This document shows, one piece after another, positions 43,509 through 53,811 of a stretch of 64,000 nt of DNA (position 1 is its first letter; the number at the start of each line of letters is the position of its first letter). The stretch is taken from assembly GCA_014529385.2 (NCBI GenBank), contig CM043944.1, forward strand, positions 86,393,884-86,457,883. The letters run 5' to 3'. This DNA comes from Adiantum capillus-veneris. Lineage: Eukaryota; Streptophyta; Polypodiopsida; Polypodiales; Pteridaceae. The notes beneath the pieces were generated by a model that saw only the letters and a program-made list of their open reading frames with translations, made no database searches and was not told where the DNA came from. The position numbers and the translations under genes are program-made.

Positions 43509-45590
43509 TCATTTTGGTTTAATGAGACTAATCAAGTTCTGCAGGTCAAACTTAAGGTTGGACCAGTCATGGAGTTTTAAGGAATTGCAGATACATGGAA
43601 CTAGGTCTTTTTTAAGAAACCCATTATTGATAAACTTGGTAATAAGAGTGTTGATTTCTTCATAAGTTGAAAAACTGTTTGAAGAGGCATACATTATTAG
43701 AGATAGCATTCCTAGACAGGTGTGTAAAGAATTTTTAAACAGTCTAATGCTTTTTCATTTTGTAATTTAGAAGATACGAGCTTGAGATTATCTCTTTTCC
43801 AGAAGAAACGAGTATGAAAATTACCCAAGAATGGGGGTGTTAGAGTAATCTCAATATTCAAGAAGTGAGTCCTAGAGACAACCCATTTATCAAGCCTCAT
43901 TATTCTATCAGAGAAAGTAGGTTCAATATTAAGACAGGGAGGATATATATCTCTTAGCGTTTCTTCGAACATGGGATTGTTAAGGCTACATAGGTCATCC
44001 ATAAACCTAAACGTATGAAAAAAGTGTGTGAGTAACGGAGCCCTGGCAAGGTCACTCACCATTTTTAAGAGCCATTGGTATTCGAAGTGACAAAGATAAA
44101 GATTACACATAATAGGAGAGCAAAAAAATCCCATTGGAATCCCTAAAATTTGTTTGTAGCAAGTAATCCCTATTTGGAGAAAGCAATTATTAAGAAGCCA
44201 AAAGATATATCTATATAGATCATCTTCTCTAAAGACGTCAGGTGTAGACATTTTAGATTTTTTTACCCAACCTGTATTCTTTTTTGTTGAGATACATGTA
44301 TATCCAAGTGTCGCTCTGTGGGAGAATTCTATCTTTATAAGATTAGATAAGGGATTAAAAATACCAATAGATCCTGTTAGAGGAATATTCTCATAACATT
44401 GCGTTATGTTTGCCGTAAAGATAGAGTAAATGTTTTCTAGGAGGTTAATAGAAACCCCTGCTGCATTCTTTACTATCTAAAAAGGGTAGCTGTCTAAATT
44501 CCCAACTCATCTTGGATCATTATGCTTGATGGTGCAAATTTCTTCAATTTCTAGTAGAATAAAGTTTAAGCAAAAGGTGATGTCATTTGTAATACAAGTA
44601 AACAGGCTATAGATGCATCAGAGATCCATCTAAATTTATGTTTATGATTTTTATAAGTTGGGAAGAATACTAGTATTTTTAGAGAGTTAGGAGAATAACC
44701 AAGTTTTGATAATTCATCATTTAAAAGTGTAGAAGTTATAAGAGGAGAGGTATCAAGTTTAAAAAACTCAACACCGTTGAGTCTGGAAAAGGTAGAATCA
44801 AAAGCGAGTTTTTTACAGATAAAGGAAGCATGTTAGACGCTTTATCTAGGCCTACAATGAACCAAATCTCCTTAACATCAGAGATGGAAGTCTTAATCCT
44901 GGGAGTCAGCCAGGTAGTCTCAATACTTAGCCACTCATGCAGCATAAGACTGATCTTTTTCCAAAAAATTTCTTTAAGTGTAGAGGTAAGTAGAAAGTGA
45001 ACATCAAACTCCAGTTGGAGTTTTAAGGCCAAGTTGGCCAGGCATTTGAGTAGTAGAGCCATGAAGGCAAATTGAGGATTTAGTGGAAAAGGAGGGATAT
45101 GATTCAAGCCTTTACATATGAAGCTCCTCACAAGTGTATTAGATATGATTTCTAAGTTATAAGTACAAACATGTAAGCCTAAGTTCGTAAAAGACTTACA
45201 AAACTTAGGATATAGGTGACAAACACAGACAGGAACTTCTTCATTGTGAAGAAAATCATTAGAATAAATAAGATTTTTGATAGACGGCAAGTATTTCCAT
45301 CCAAATATCACATCTTTTAGCAACAGATTTGGTCCAAAAACATGTCTAAAGCATTCATTAAAAATAGATTGGGGAGTAAAAAATTCCAAAATCTTGCTAG
45401 TAAACAAGCAGTGTGTAAATATTCTATTACATGCTTCTTTCTTTGGAGGTAGGTAAAGTCTAGCACAAGTGTTTCTTAGTACCTTCACATCACATATCCA
45501 AAAGATTTTGGATTGGTAGGTTTTTTCCACGGCCTCTTGTATAACTTCTAGCCCTCCCTCTACCAAATACAAAATCACTAGAGGAGGGAG
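43509..45590 (-). pseudogene. Penelope-like element ORF: CxC linker plus reverse transcriptase
   Basis: The N-terminal open part (45,590-44,736) has EVPVCVCHLYPKFC, a C-x-C motif at about 45,220. GLHVCTYNLEIISNTLV and KGLNHIPP follow, then WFIVGLDKASN near 44,860. RT fingers continue with PTYKNHKHKFRWISDAS (about 44,680-44,630). Motif A reads IFTANITQCYENIPL with Asn at the usual Asp (codon 44,408-44,410). Next come GIPMGFFCSPIMCNLYL (motif B) and FRFMDDLCSLNNP (motif C, both Asp kept, 43,994-43,999). A C-terminal piece 43,709-43,509 follows after a frame break. Motif style is Penelope/telomerase-like, not gypsy, copia, LINE or group II. Stops occur between about 44.6 and 44.48 kb. Confidence 0.8.
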
Positions 45591-46673
45591 TCAAGAAATA
45601 GGTGTAAGAAGCCGACGGGGAGACAAGTATGTTGGGACATTTGGATACTTGAGTATCATCATCATCAATATTAGGCCAACCATACCTTTGATTCCTTTAT
45701 AACCTCCATAAGTTGTTAACAGAGTGCCACATCCTCCAACTCATGGAGGGTGTTGCACATAATAGATCTGTAATGTGTAAAGGTGATTTGAGCTAAGACC
45801 ATATCCCTAGCTTGTCCACCAAGCCAAGAACAAAAGAGGGAAAGATGAAACTCTTCGTCTTTGTCAGGAAAGATACTTGGAAGATTGTTGAGGGCGTACC
45901 AAATAGCATGGTCAAACCAAATGGTGCTAGATTCATAAGCAGCTTTAGGATCTAGAAATCTGCATGCACACTTAAGGTAATGTCTGAACACATTCCACAC
46001 CATTTCAATGTAGTAATCAGCATTATTTTTACTAAAGGTCATCACACCCTTGGTGCTTACATATAGACCTGTATTAGATCCACATTTTTGTCATCAAGGA
46101 GTTCATGTTGAAAGGACCTTTAATTAGATCTCCTTTATCTAGGAGTTATATCCCTTTAAGAGCCTTAAGCTTGCATTCTTCAATTGTGGTAGGTGCCAGG
46201 TTGGCAAGGAAGACCCAAGTTTCCAAAGAAACGGGAGCAAGAAATCCTTTTTTCGGGAGCAACCAAAGTCTGTGCTCTATACCCAAGGATTCTACTTCAA
46301 TTAAGTGAGATATTAGGAAAGACACTTTCTAATTCTCTAGCAAGTCGTAATTTCTCCATAATCAAAGCTCTTTTTACCAGGTCAGAGTAGACCTTCATTG
46401 TTGCTGTGAGTTTTCAAGTACCGTGGTGGACAAAATTTTATAAAATAGTGAAATGACAAGGTAAAAAGGATGTTAGAAAGAGAGTACGAGAAAAGTTAGA
46501 ATAATATGGTAGTGCTAGCAACCTTTCATTAGTCAGGTCAAAGGGGACCACTATGACTGTGTGATAGCACCCCTGCCTAATAGAATATAACAAACTATAT
46601 TGTAACAGGTGCTAAGAAATAGAACTAAGGTTTGAGAGAGAAAGACAAGTCAATATCTCTTTTGCGTTAATTG
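45591..46673 (-). pseudogene. Upstream part of the Penelope-like element (unidentified N-terminus)
   Basis: A 109-codon frame at 46,045-45,716 (begins MMTFSKNNADYYIEMVW, includes LFCSWLGGQARDMVLAQ) lies just 5' of the CxC-RT frame. A shorter frame from about 46,398 begins MKVYSDLVKRALI. In N-terminal-endonuclease Penelope-like elements a GIY-YIG nuclease would be here. I cannot see GIY or YIG, so it is absent, too diverged, or lost. The 109-codon frame matches no family I recognise. Confidence 0.4.
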
Positions 46674-47092
46674 TGTATGTGTAGCAGTTATAAATAGATA
46701 CATATATGCAAACGAACACTACCTGTTCGCAGACCAATAATTCTAGACAAATACAATGGATTTGTACAATAATTTATTTGGTGTTGAGAATAAGTTTTGT
46801 ACAAGGCAGTGATAAAAACAAAGTATAACATGGGAGAAATTAATCCCTAAGTCTAGAGTGATGCTGCTTCAAGGTAAAAGATAGCCTCATGTCCACAACC
46901 ACATAGAACAGTATGTTTTCATTAAAGAAGGTAGCCCTCACCTACCCATAGTAAACAAGAAAACACTCGTTCAGCAATTGTTACTGTGTACAGGTGATGC
47001 ATGGGCATCCCAGTTGTTATCCATGTCACAATGAAAAAAACAACAGTTCTCAACGTGTATTTCTTTTTTGAGAAAAAAATAGGAGTTAAATA

Positions 47093-47093
<1 letters not shown>

Positions 47094-47128
<35 letters not shown>
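47094..47128. repeat. (TA)n microsatellite
   Basis: About 17 TA units, in the segment of copy B that copy A lacks. Confidence 0.95.
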
Positions 47129-47129
<1 letters not shown>

Positions 47130-47459
47130 CCCCTATTTACAAATCTTGTATTTTAAGCCAAGTTCTTACTATAAGATATCCTTGGTTTTTAGCAAATCTT
47201 TCATGGAGAGTGAGATTCTCATAATAAATGCTACCATTTATCAAAACGGTTCCGTTGCCTATCATAAGTTTAAAGAGGTTATCTCAATCAAAACTATGTT
47301 TATAAATTTCTAGATCAGTCTTTAAACAGACTGGGGAGTTTTTTACCCCGTAGGAGTAAGCACAAGCTAGCTCGAGACATACACCCTATAGTAGGCATCA
47401 ATTTTTAATGGATATTCTATTTCAAAAAACCTCCTGAGGTGATAGAGGAAGGCCGATTA

Positions 47460-48130
47460 CACATGAACAAAGTCAGACCCAGATTTCGTTACAATCACAG
47501 AGCCTAAAGGCCTCTCTAGCATTTTAGAGAAAGCAAAGCCATAACCTATCTGATTTTTTTCAAAAAAAAACATTCTATGGTGATGTCTTTAATGAAAAAC
47601 GAGACAGTAAGGTACAGGACTCCCATAACCTTTAGAATGACCGAAGGAGTCCCAACCCATATGTTTGAACAGTATGCTAGGTATACAGATAATTTGAATA
47701 GTACCCAATTAACTACACTATATATTGCAACAAGCAAATTTATGGTAAAAAGGAGCCAACTTTTGCTAAAAAAACCCCAGTTATCCTTCATACATATCAT
47801 TAGATACCCATATTTCCACATAGCACAACCGGCCTAGTATATCAAACTAAAACAATAGGTCATAGAGCTTTACAAATTTCTAAGAAATCTAAAAAAGGAC
47901 TCAACCAATCTTGAAATAGAATTAAAAGTAAAAAGTCAATAAATTAGTTATAAGAAACCATATTTTTCTTAACAAGTCCATCTATTGTCCAAGTGAGAGG
48001 GTAGAGTATAATCCAAAGACCAATCAGTAGCTTCTCGACCAAGAACCAAGCTAAGTATGGTAAAAAACCATTGAAACCAACACAAAGGCATAGCCATAGC
48101 CAGCTGTTGGGTAGTAAATCAAACCGTGTA
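47460..48130 (-). CDS. Hydrophobic protein in the flanking repeat, possibly spliced
   Basis: Minus-strand segment about 48,115-47,970 reads LLPNSWLWLCLCVGFNGFL and on, with two membrane-like stretches. About 47,835-47,546 reads MWKYGYLMICMKDNWGFF, then VYLAYCSNIWVGTP and VSFFIKDITIECFF, with two to three more. The DNA between carries stop codons and A+T-rich sequence, ending atatactag just before the second segment, which looks like a 3' splice site. The 40,544-40,846 copy keeps the second segment but the first has stops. I do not recognise the family. It may be a captured host exon pair or an element-encoded membrane protein. Confidence 0.3.
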
Positions 48131-50268
48131 AGCTATACATGTCACTAGACAATATTCCAAAAACAAGAGATATTACATCCCACCTATATACATTGGCATG
48201 AGATGTCAAAAAGATTTTTTTTCTTTTTAATCAATCCTTTATAGTTTCTATTTAAATTTTTTACAAAGATCACTAGATCATATTGAACCAGTTCATGAGA
48301 ATGTACCACAAAAAATTTTCCAAAAAAAAACAACAGGTATGAATTTGGTCCGACACAATGAATCCTCTTTTATTCTTTATAGTTTTGATTAATAAGGTAT
48401 AACCAAACAAAGTAAAGAAGAAAGAAAATAATACTAATGTATTTTAACTTTTAGCGATTAAACACCTATACGTTTGAAGGAGTGGACAGATCATCACCAA
48501 CCGCCAATTCCTTCCCTTTAGGCATGATCACCGACTACAGGAAACACCACCAAAAGATCTTGAGTACCCTTCCCAAAAGCACCCCTCACAGTAATACACT
48601 TGCGAGCTAACAGTATTCACTTATTCTTACACAGTTTGATGAAAACAGAACATATTGTAACAATGCCAAGTGAGTAAGACTACTCACCTATTTATAAGTC
48701 TATCCTAGGAGAGTCATAAAAAAGGTTAAATGACAACACATGAGATTCCAGCCAGGCCCAAGATACCCCATGATCTGCAGTCGGCATGCCTTTGAGAGTA
48801 GATGACACCAAACGCCAAGATTAAGCCAAGGCAAGTGAAAGGTGCACAAACAACGGATTAGGAGTGAAGGAACAAGGCAATCCGTGTACGTAGTGCACAG
48901 CACTGGCATAAGATATGAGAAGATCATCATATCATGCCCCAAAAAGAAACATAAACCAAGTAAGGTTTACATATAACTATATATAACCAAATTTTCCCAT
49001 CATGTTACGCCCAAAAAAGCCATAAACCAAGTAAGGCTTAAATATATCCAATTTTTTTCTTTTAAAAAAAAGGTTATTTTTTAAACCATAGAAAACAAGA
49101 GAAAAAAGGGGGGGTTTGAAGTAATCCAAGAGGTGTGGTTACTTTAAGTAGGGAAGTCAAGCAAAAAGTTAACACCCTATACTCCAATTATATTGAAAGA
49201 GTTTGCTAAGTTACAAACAAGCTCTTAGTATTCGAGGCTAAAGAGTATGTATGGCTCCAGTGGAGGTTCCACAAAGTAATATGATTACTCTTGGAGAGTT
49301 GTGAAGTAAACTTATCAAATTATGTTTATGAAGTCAGTAGAGCTAATACATCTATCATAATATCCTTGAGAGGCTATATAAAAGACACCAAAAACAAGCT
49401 TAGATAAAGGGTTTTAGGATGGTACCAGGTTAGTTTTTAGCAGTGTAGTTTATTTTGGAGAGCCACTCAAATATTTTGGCAAAGAGTCTTATCAGAAGTG
49501 AGAAAAGCAAATAGCAGTGTATATTCTAAAATGCAGTCATAGGTAGAGGTATTTAAATGAACAGGAGCAGCATGATTTTCCAAAGTGTATAACAGAGCAG
49601 ATTTTGAGACGGTTGTAAACCTAGTTATAGTTTCATCCACTAGCTTTTTTTTTAACAATGTTATATTCTCCCTCATCAATGAATATTTGTGAAGATATGG
49701 TGTTAGCTATCACCATACCTCATCTTCAATAGTCAAGTGAGTCTATCAGGAAAGCATTTGTCAACAGATATGCACGCAATCTATTTCCTCTACTAGGAAC
49801 TTCATTAGCGCAAACCAAATGGTGGACGTATCAAGATAATCTTACTAGAGTGACACTATGGGGTCAAGATCATTTCAAGAAAATTATCAGTCTGCCAATG
49901 GTCAAAGAAGCCAAGGGGTTAGGCCCGCAGTATTATTGCTTGGAGCAGTCGATGAAGCGTGGATTTTTAGAGTGGCTTTTTTTATTAGTGCAATTTATAC
50001 CTCATCATTAATCTATATAAGTCCCCATTTTGGTCTATATTTACGAGGATATTTTTACTTCTCCCCCAGGTTTCGAGAGTTCAATGTAATATTAGCTAAT
50101 TGTATCTTACTTCTAGCAGAATGCCCCCATATGTGCTTTTATTGTGATAGTTGTCTTTGTGATCACGTAATGGATGGGTTAATCGAGATGTAAAGGTTTA
50201 AAAATGCCTTCTGAACATTCTGTCCAATTTGTGTCTTCTTTTTGAAATATGATTTATGCAATACAGTG

Positions 50269-50275
<7 letters not shown>

Positions 50276-50320
<45 letters not shown>
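50276..50320. repeat. (GT)n microsatellite at the joint of repeat copy B and the LTR
   Basis: About 22 GT units. The corresponding tract in copy A (43,324-43,342) is shorter, and another (34,351-34,371) marks the same LTR position in the 3' LTR. Confidence 0.97.
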
Positions 50321-50324
<4 letters not shown>

Positions 50325-50783
50325 CTCATGCCCCTTCCTTTAGGGCTCGCCTCCTCCTTTTGTAGGGATCATGGTTGACTTGCACACCATGCACCTTGGC
50401 CTTCAATCATGACAAGCACCTCAAGCACCTTGGTCATCAAACACAACAAGCACCTTAGTCAGCTCAAGCACGACAAGCACCTCAAGCACAGGCCTAACTT
50501 ACCCTAAGGTCTAAGGAATTTTAACACTAACCTTTGGGGTCTTTAATGAAGCTAACCCTAAGGTCTTTTAGGGTCCTATGTACACATTGTTCTTCAATAT
50601 ACCATCTCCTTTTGAGCCCTTGTCAAGATGTAACCATGTCTCATTTTGGCCTCGTGTGCTGAGCTAGGTCTAACAACACATTTCAATGTTCTAGATCTTG
50701 TTCCCCTTTTACATTCCCACATTAAATGAGCAATTTAACATGAGAAAATATTTTGGTAAAGCTACATATTAGATTTTAGGACA
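50321..50783 (-). mobile_element. 5' LTR, proximal part (LTR start)
   Basis: Matches 34,373-34,870: catggttgacttgcacacca, tccttttgagcccttgtcaa, ctaggtctaacaacacattt. On the minus strand it begins TGTCCTAAAATC at 50,783. This is the outer edge of the gypsy element. The flank accct does not match the bases left of 30,956, so no TSD is seen. Confidence 0.8.
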
Positions 50784-51650
50784 ACCCTAAATACACTAGA
50801 ATCTCTTACGCAGCACAAGACTTGCATGAGGACTACGATCTTAGTCTAGAAGGCAAACTGTCTAAGGACCTGACTGATGAAGAATTGCCACCCAAGCAGA
50901 GGTTACTATTTTCAAGTTCTACAAAAAAAAAGAAATATCTATTTAAACCATTTGCAGCCACATCTGGTGGAAGACTATAGATTTCTACTCTCCAAAGTTT
51001 ATCAGGGGCCTCCTTCATGTGGTGAATTGACAACAAATTTGCTAGGTGCTACGCTTTCAAGAAATGTCATGTAGAAAAAAATACTTGGGAGGGCATAGAG
51101 TAGCATGGGCCTGGTTTGGGGAAGGAACATTACAGATGATAGAATCTAGGAATGTCTGGCTTGATTGTCAAATTGAGGCATGGAGAAGGCAAAATGGTTC
51201 CTCCGTTGGAAGTGTCGTGCATTCAGATAAGAAAGCCCAAATGACTCAAAGTGGTAGCAACATCTGCACAAAGCCAGAGCATGCCAACGGAGGGGCAGTT
51301 GCTAACTACCTACTTGATTTAGAGGCATTACTACAAAGACTGCTAAAATCGGTGTCACATTTAGGGTGGTCAAACCTAACAAACCTGAAGGCCTCTATTC
51401 AAGAAAAAAACAACCAACTATTGTTATATGAAGGTAAAGAGGGCATGGAAAAAAGTTTGATGGAGGACATTAATACTCTCGAAGCGTGCATTGTTTTGTT
51501 GTGATAGCAAATCCCTATCCCTGATGAAGAGATCAAGGAGGTGGAAACCGAGCTCAAAGAAATTCAGTGCTTGTAACAATGACACAGGGTTTTCAAAAAT
51601 ATCCAAAAGCTCCAAGTTGAGGTTCAACAATAAGAGTTATTGTATTTATG
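50784..51650 (+). CDS. Unrecognised coding-like region, two frames
   Basis: The flank starts with an open stretch reading RISYAAQDLHEDYDLSLEGK and ELPPKQRLLFSSSTKKKK (about 50,800-50,980). A 152-codon frame (51,046-51,504) follows, with VAWAWFGEGTLQMIESRNVW and a helical, charged C-terminal half (NLTNLKASIQEKNNQLLLYE). After two stops it seems to continue with IPDEEIKEVETELKEIQ (to about 51,580). Composition is protein-like and a coiled coil is likely at the end. No family recognised. It may be exons of a host gene or a transposon protein; the minisatellite begins right after it. Confidence 0.4.
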
Positions 51651-51739
51651 GCTTATTGCATTGTCTTTGACTGTTGAAAGTATTTATTTTGTACATGGTT
51701 TGATGATTTGGCATGTTTAACTTCTCGACTAGTTTATTT

Positions 51740-53770
51740 GCTGACATTTTTAGGGTTTTTGGTACTTTCTTGAATTGTCTTAGTACTTTCTTTAACTATT
51801 TTGATACTTTTTTAACACTAGGTGTTGTGGTGGTACTTTCCTTGGTACTTTATGATACTTCTTTATTTCATTTGGTACTCTCTTGAACTATTTTGGTACT
51901 TTCTTGTTACTAAATTTTGAGTCTTGTAGGGTACTCTTTCTTTTGTCTTGGGTGCTATGTTGGCACAATCCATGGTACTTTTGGTTATTTTTTGTTCATT
52001 TGGTATTATTTTGACCTATTTTGGAAGTGCTTTTGTACTTTCTAGTTACAAGTTTTTTTATCTTATATGTATTATTGGGTATGTCTTGGGTTCTATGTTG
52101 GCACTACCTTTGATACTTTTGGTATTGCACTAATACTATTTTTTTACAAGTATTTGGGTCTTACAGGTTGGCTTAATATGTCTTGGGTACTGTGTTGGTA
52201 CTATCTTTGGTACTTTTGGTGCTTCTTTGCTTCAGTTTTGCTGCTATTTTGAACTATTTTGGAACCTTTTTGTGACACATTTTTGGGTCTCATTAGTGTA
52301 CATTATTGTATGAATTTAGTGCTTTGGTACTTTCTTGAACTATTTTGGTGCTTTGCTAAAATATTTTTGTACTTCTTTCTTTCTTGAGTTTTTTTGATAC
52401 TTCATTTAACTATTTGGGTACATCTTTAAAAACTAGGTGCTATGCTGGTACTTTCCTTGGCACTTTTTGGTGCTTCTTTATTTCATTTGGTACTCTCTTG
52501 GACTATTTTGGTATTGGTTTGGTACTTTTTTGTTACTAGATTTTGAGTCATATAGGGTACTGTCATTTTGTCTTGGGTGCTATGTTGGCGCAATCCTTTG
52601 TACTTTGGGTGCTTTTTTATTCATTTCAGATCAAGAAGAATCTTTCTTTTGCATCTGCACTTGCTAGATTTGGACCTATAGTCAAATTAGTAGATGACAG
52701 ATGTACAATACATGATCTCAATCTCAATGATGAAATTGTTGCATCTCGCATTTTATGCCATGGGGGGTTGTATAAGCTCACTTTATAGGACAAGTGTGGG
52801 CAAAATTTTGCAATTGTAGTTGTGGATTCAAAGGCTACTTTAGATGCAAACTTTGGCATGTACGTTTTGGGCATCTAAATTCTACCAGTTTGCTACGTTT
52901 GCAGAAATCCGATATGGTTGCTTCTTTGCCACCTCTTGAAGCATCTATCAGTGACAAGTTTTTTGGTCTTATAGGGTACTATTGGGTATGTCTTGGGTTC
53001 TATGTTGTTACTGTTTTTGGTACTATTGGTGTTTCTTTGCTTCATCTGGTGCTCTTTGGAGGTATTTTGGTACTACATTGGTACTTTTTTGTTACAAGCT
53101 TTTGGGTCTTCTTAGGCATTGCTATGTCTTGGATGCTATGTTGGTACTATCTTTGGTATTTTTTGTGTTTTCTATGCTTCATTTGGTACTATTTTGAGCT
53201 ATTTTTTGGACCTTTTTGTGACAAGTTATTGGGTCTCATTGGGTATTTTTGGTATGTCTTGGGAGTCTTGGGTACTTTGTTGTACCGATATAGTGCTATT
53301 AGAACTCTTTTGGTATCATTTGACATATTTTGATACCGTTTGACGTGTTTTGGTACGGTTTTGCTACATATTTAGTACTATGTTGTTACTATTTTGGAGG
53401 TGTTTGGGTACTGCACTGTTACCTATTTAATACTATTTTGATACTGCTTGGGTTTGTCTTGGAAGTTTTTTGTACTTTGTTATACCAATTTACTACTCTT
53501 TAGAACTATTTTGGTATAATTTGACCTGTCTATTTGGTACTATTTTGGTACTATTGTGCTACTGTTTAAGTGCCTATTTTTAGTACTATTTTGGTACTGC
53601 TTAGGTATGTCTTGGGTGCTTATAGTACTTTGTTGTACCAATTTTGTGTTGTATAGAACTCTCTTTTAGTATTGTTTTGGTACCTATTTAGTACTATTTT
53701 GGTTCTATTTTGATATTAATTTAATAATGTTTTCGTAATGCTTGTGTTCTTCCTTGCTAATTGTTTGTTT
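51740..53770 (+). repeat. Degenerate TTTTGGTACT minisatellite
   Basis: About 2 kb dominated by irregular ttttggtacttt, ttggtactat and tcttgggtgctatgttgg variants, with larger blocks (tcttgggtgctatgttggcac, catttggtactattttgaac) recurring every few hundred bases. Long open frames here (Trp/Phe/Leu/Tyr-rich) are artefacts of the motif. A copia fragment is embedded at 52.63-52.97 kb. The motif also occurs at 55.6-55.9 kb and, inverted, at 56.96-57.26 kb. Confidence 0.9.
52626..52965 (+). pseudogene. Ty1/copia GAG-pre-integrase fragment
   Basis: Frames read KKNLSFASALARFG, DDRCTIHDLN and, after a shift, KLWHVRFGHLNSTSLLRLQK and MVASLPPLE. LWHxRxGHxN...LxxLxKxxMVxxLP is the conserved copia GAG-pre-integrase block carrying the integrase zinc-binding His residues. 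Only about 110 residues remain, with minisatellite sequence on both sides and no RT or integrase core next to it. Confidence 0.85.
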
Positions 53771-53811
53771 TGGTAGATAAGTTAATAGATTATTTTTATT
53801 TTGTAGATGGA

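Larger units (their letters stand above)
46674..50320 (-). repeat. Direct repeat flanking the Penelope-like RT, copy B (pseudo-LTR)
   Basis: About 3.6 kb, the longer partner of copy A. Its extra segment (about 46,755-47,381) includes ccagttgttatccatgtc, shared with the insert in the 3' LTR, so the segment is ancestral and was deleted from copy A. It contains a (TA)n tract at 47,094-47,128 and ends in about 20 GT units (50,276-50,320), directly followed by LTR sequence. Direct repeats around a single RT are the pseudo-LTR organisation known for Penelope-like elements. Confidence 0.85.
30956..50783 (-). mobile_element. Ty3/gypsy element with LTRs invaded by Penelope-like sequence
   Basis: Minus-strand order: 5' LTR (50,783 down to about 39,356), tRNA-Met primer site, gag, protease, RT, RNase H, partial integrase, polypurine tract, 3' LTR (34,870 down to 30,956). 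Two parts of the LTRs match pairwise: 34,373-34,870 with 50,322-50,783 (about 90%) and 31,312-32,148 with 39,592-40,408 (about 93%). Everything between those parts is extra material, bounded by an (AG)n tract and a (GT)n tract in both LTRs. Without it the LTR would be about 1.5 kb and the element about 7.5 kb. The 3' LTR lacks the last ~235 bp (39,356-39,591 in the 5' LTR). No TSD is visible. Confidence 0.8.

Noticed and set aside
50860-50890. Possible hammerhead ribozyme core (ctgatga)
   Set aside because: No properly placed GAAA and no flanking stems. A similar ctgatgag near 32,780 and an inverse one near 33,290 fail the same test. CxC-type Penelope-like elements are described as lacking canonical hammerheads.
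51948-53343. Several aromatic-rich, membrane-like ORFs up to 179 codons
   Set aside because: They follow the TTTTGGTACT repeat in different frames (Trp/Tyr/Phe/Leu runs) and are not independent proteins; only the embedded copia fragment is real.
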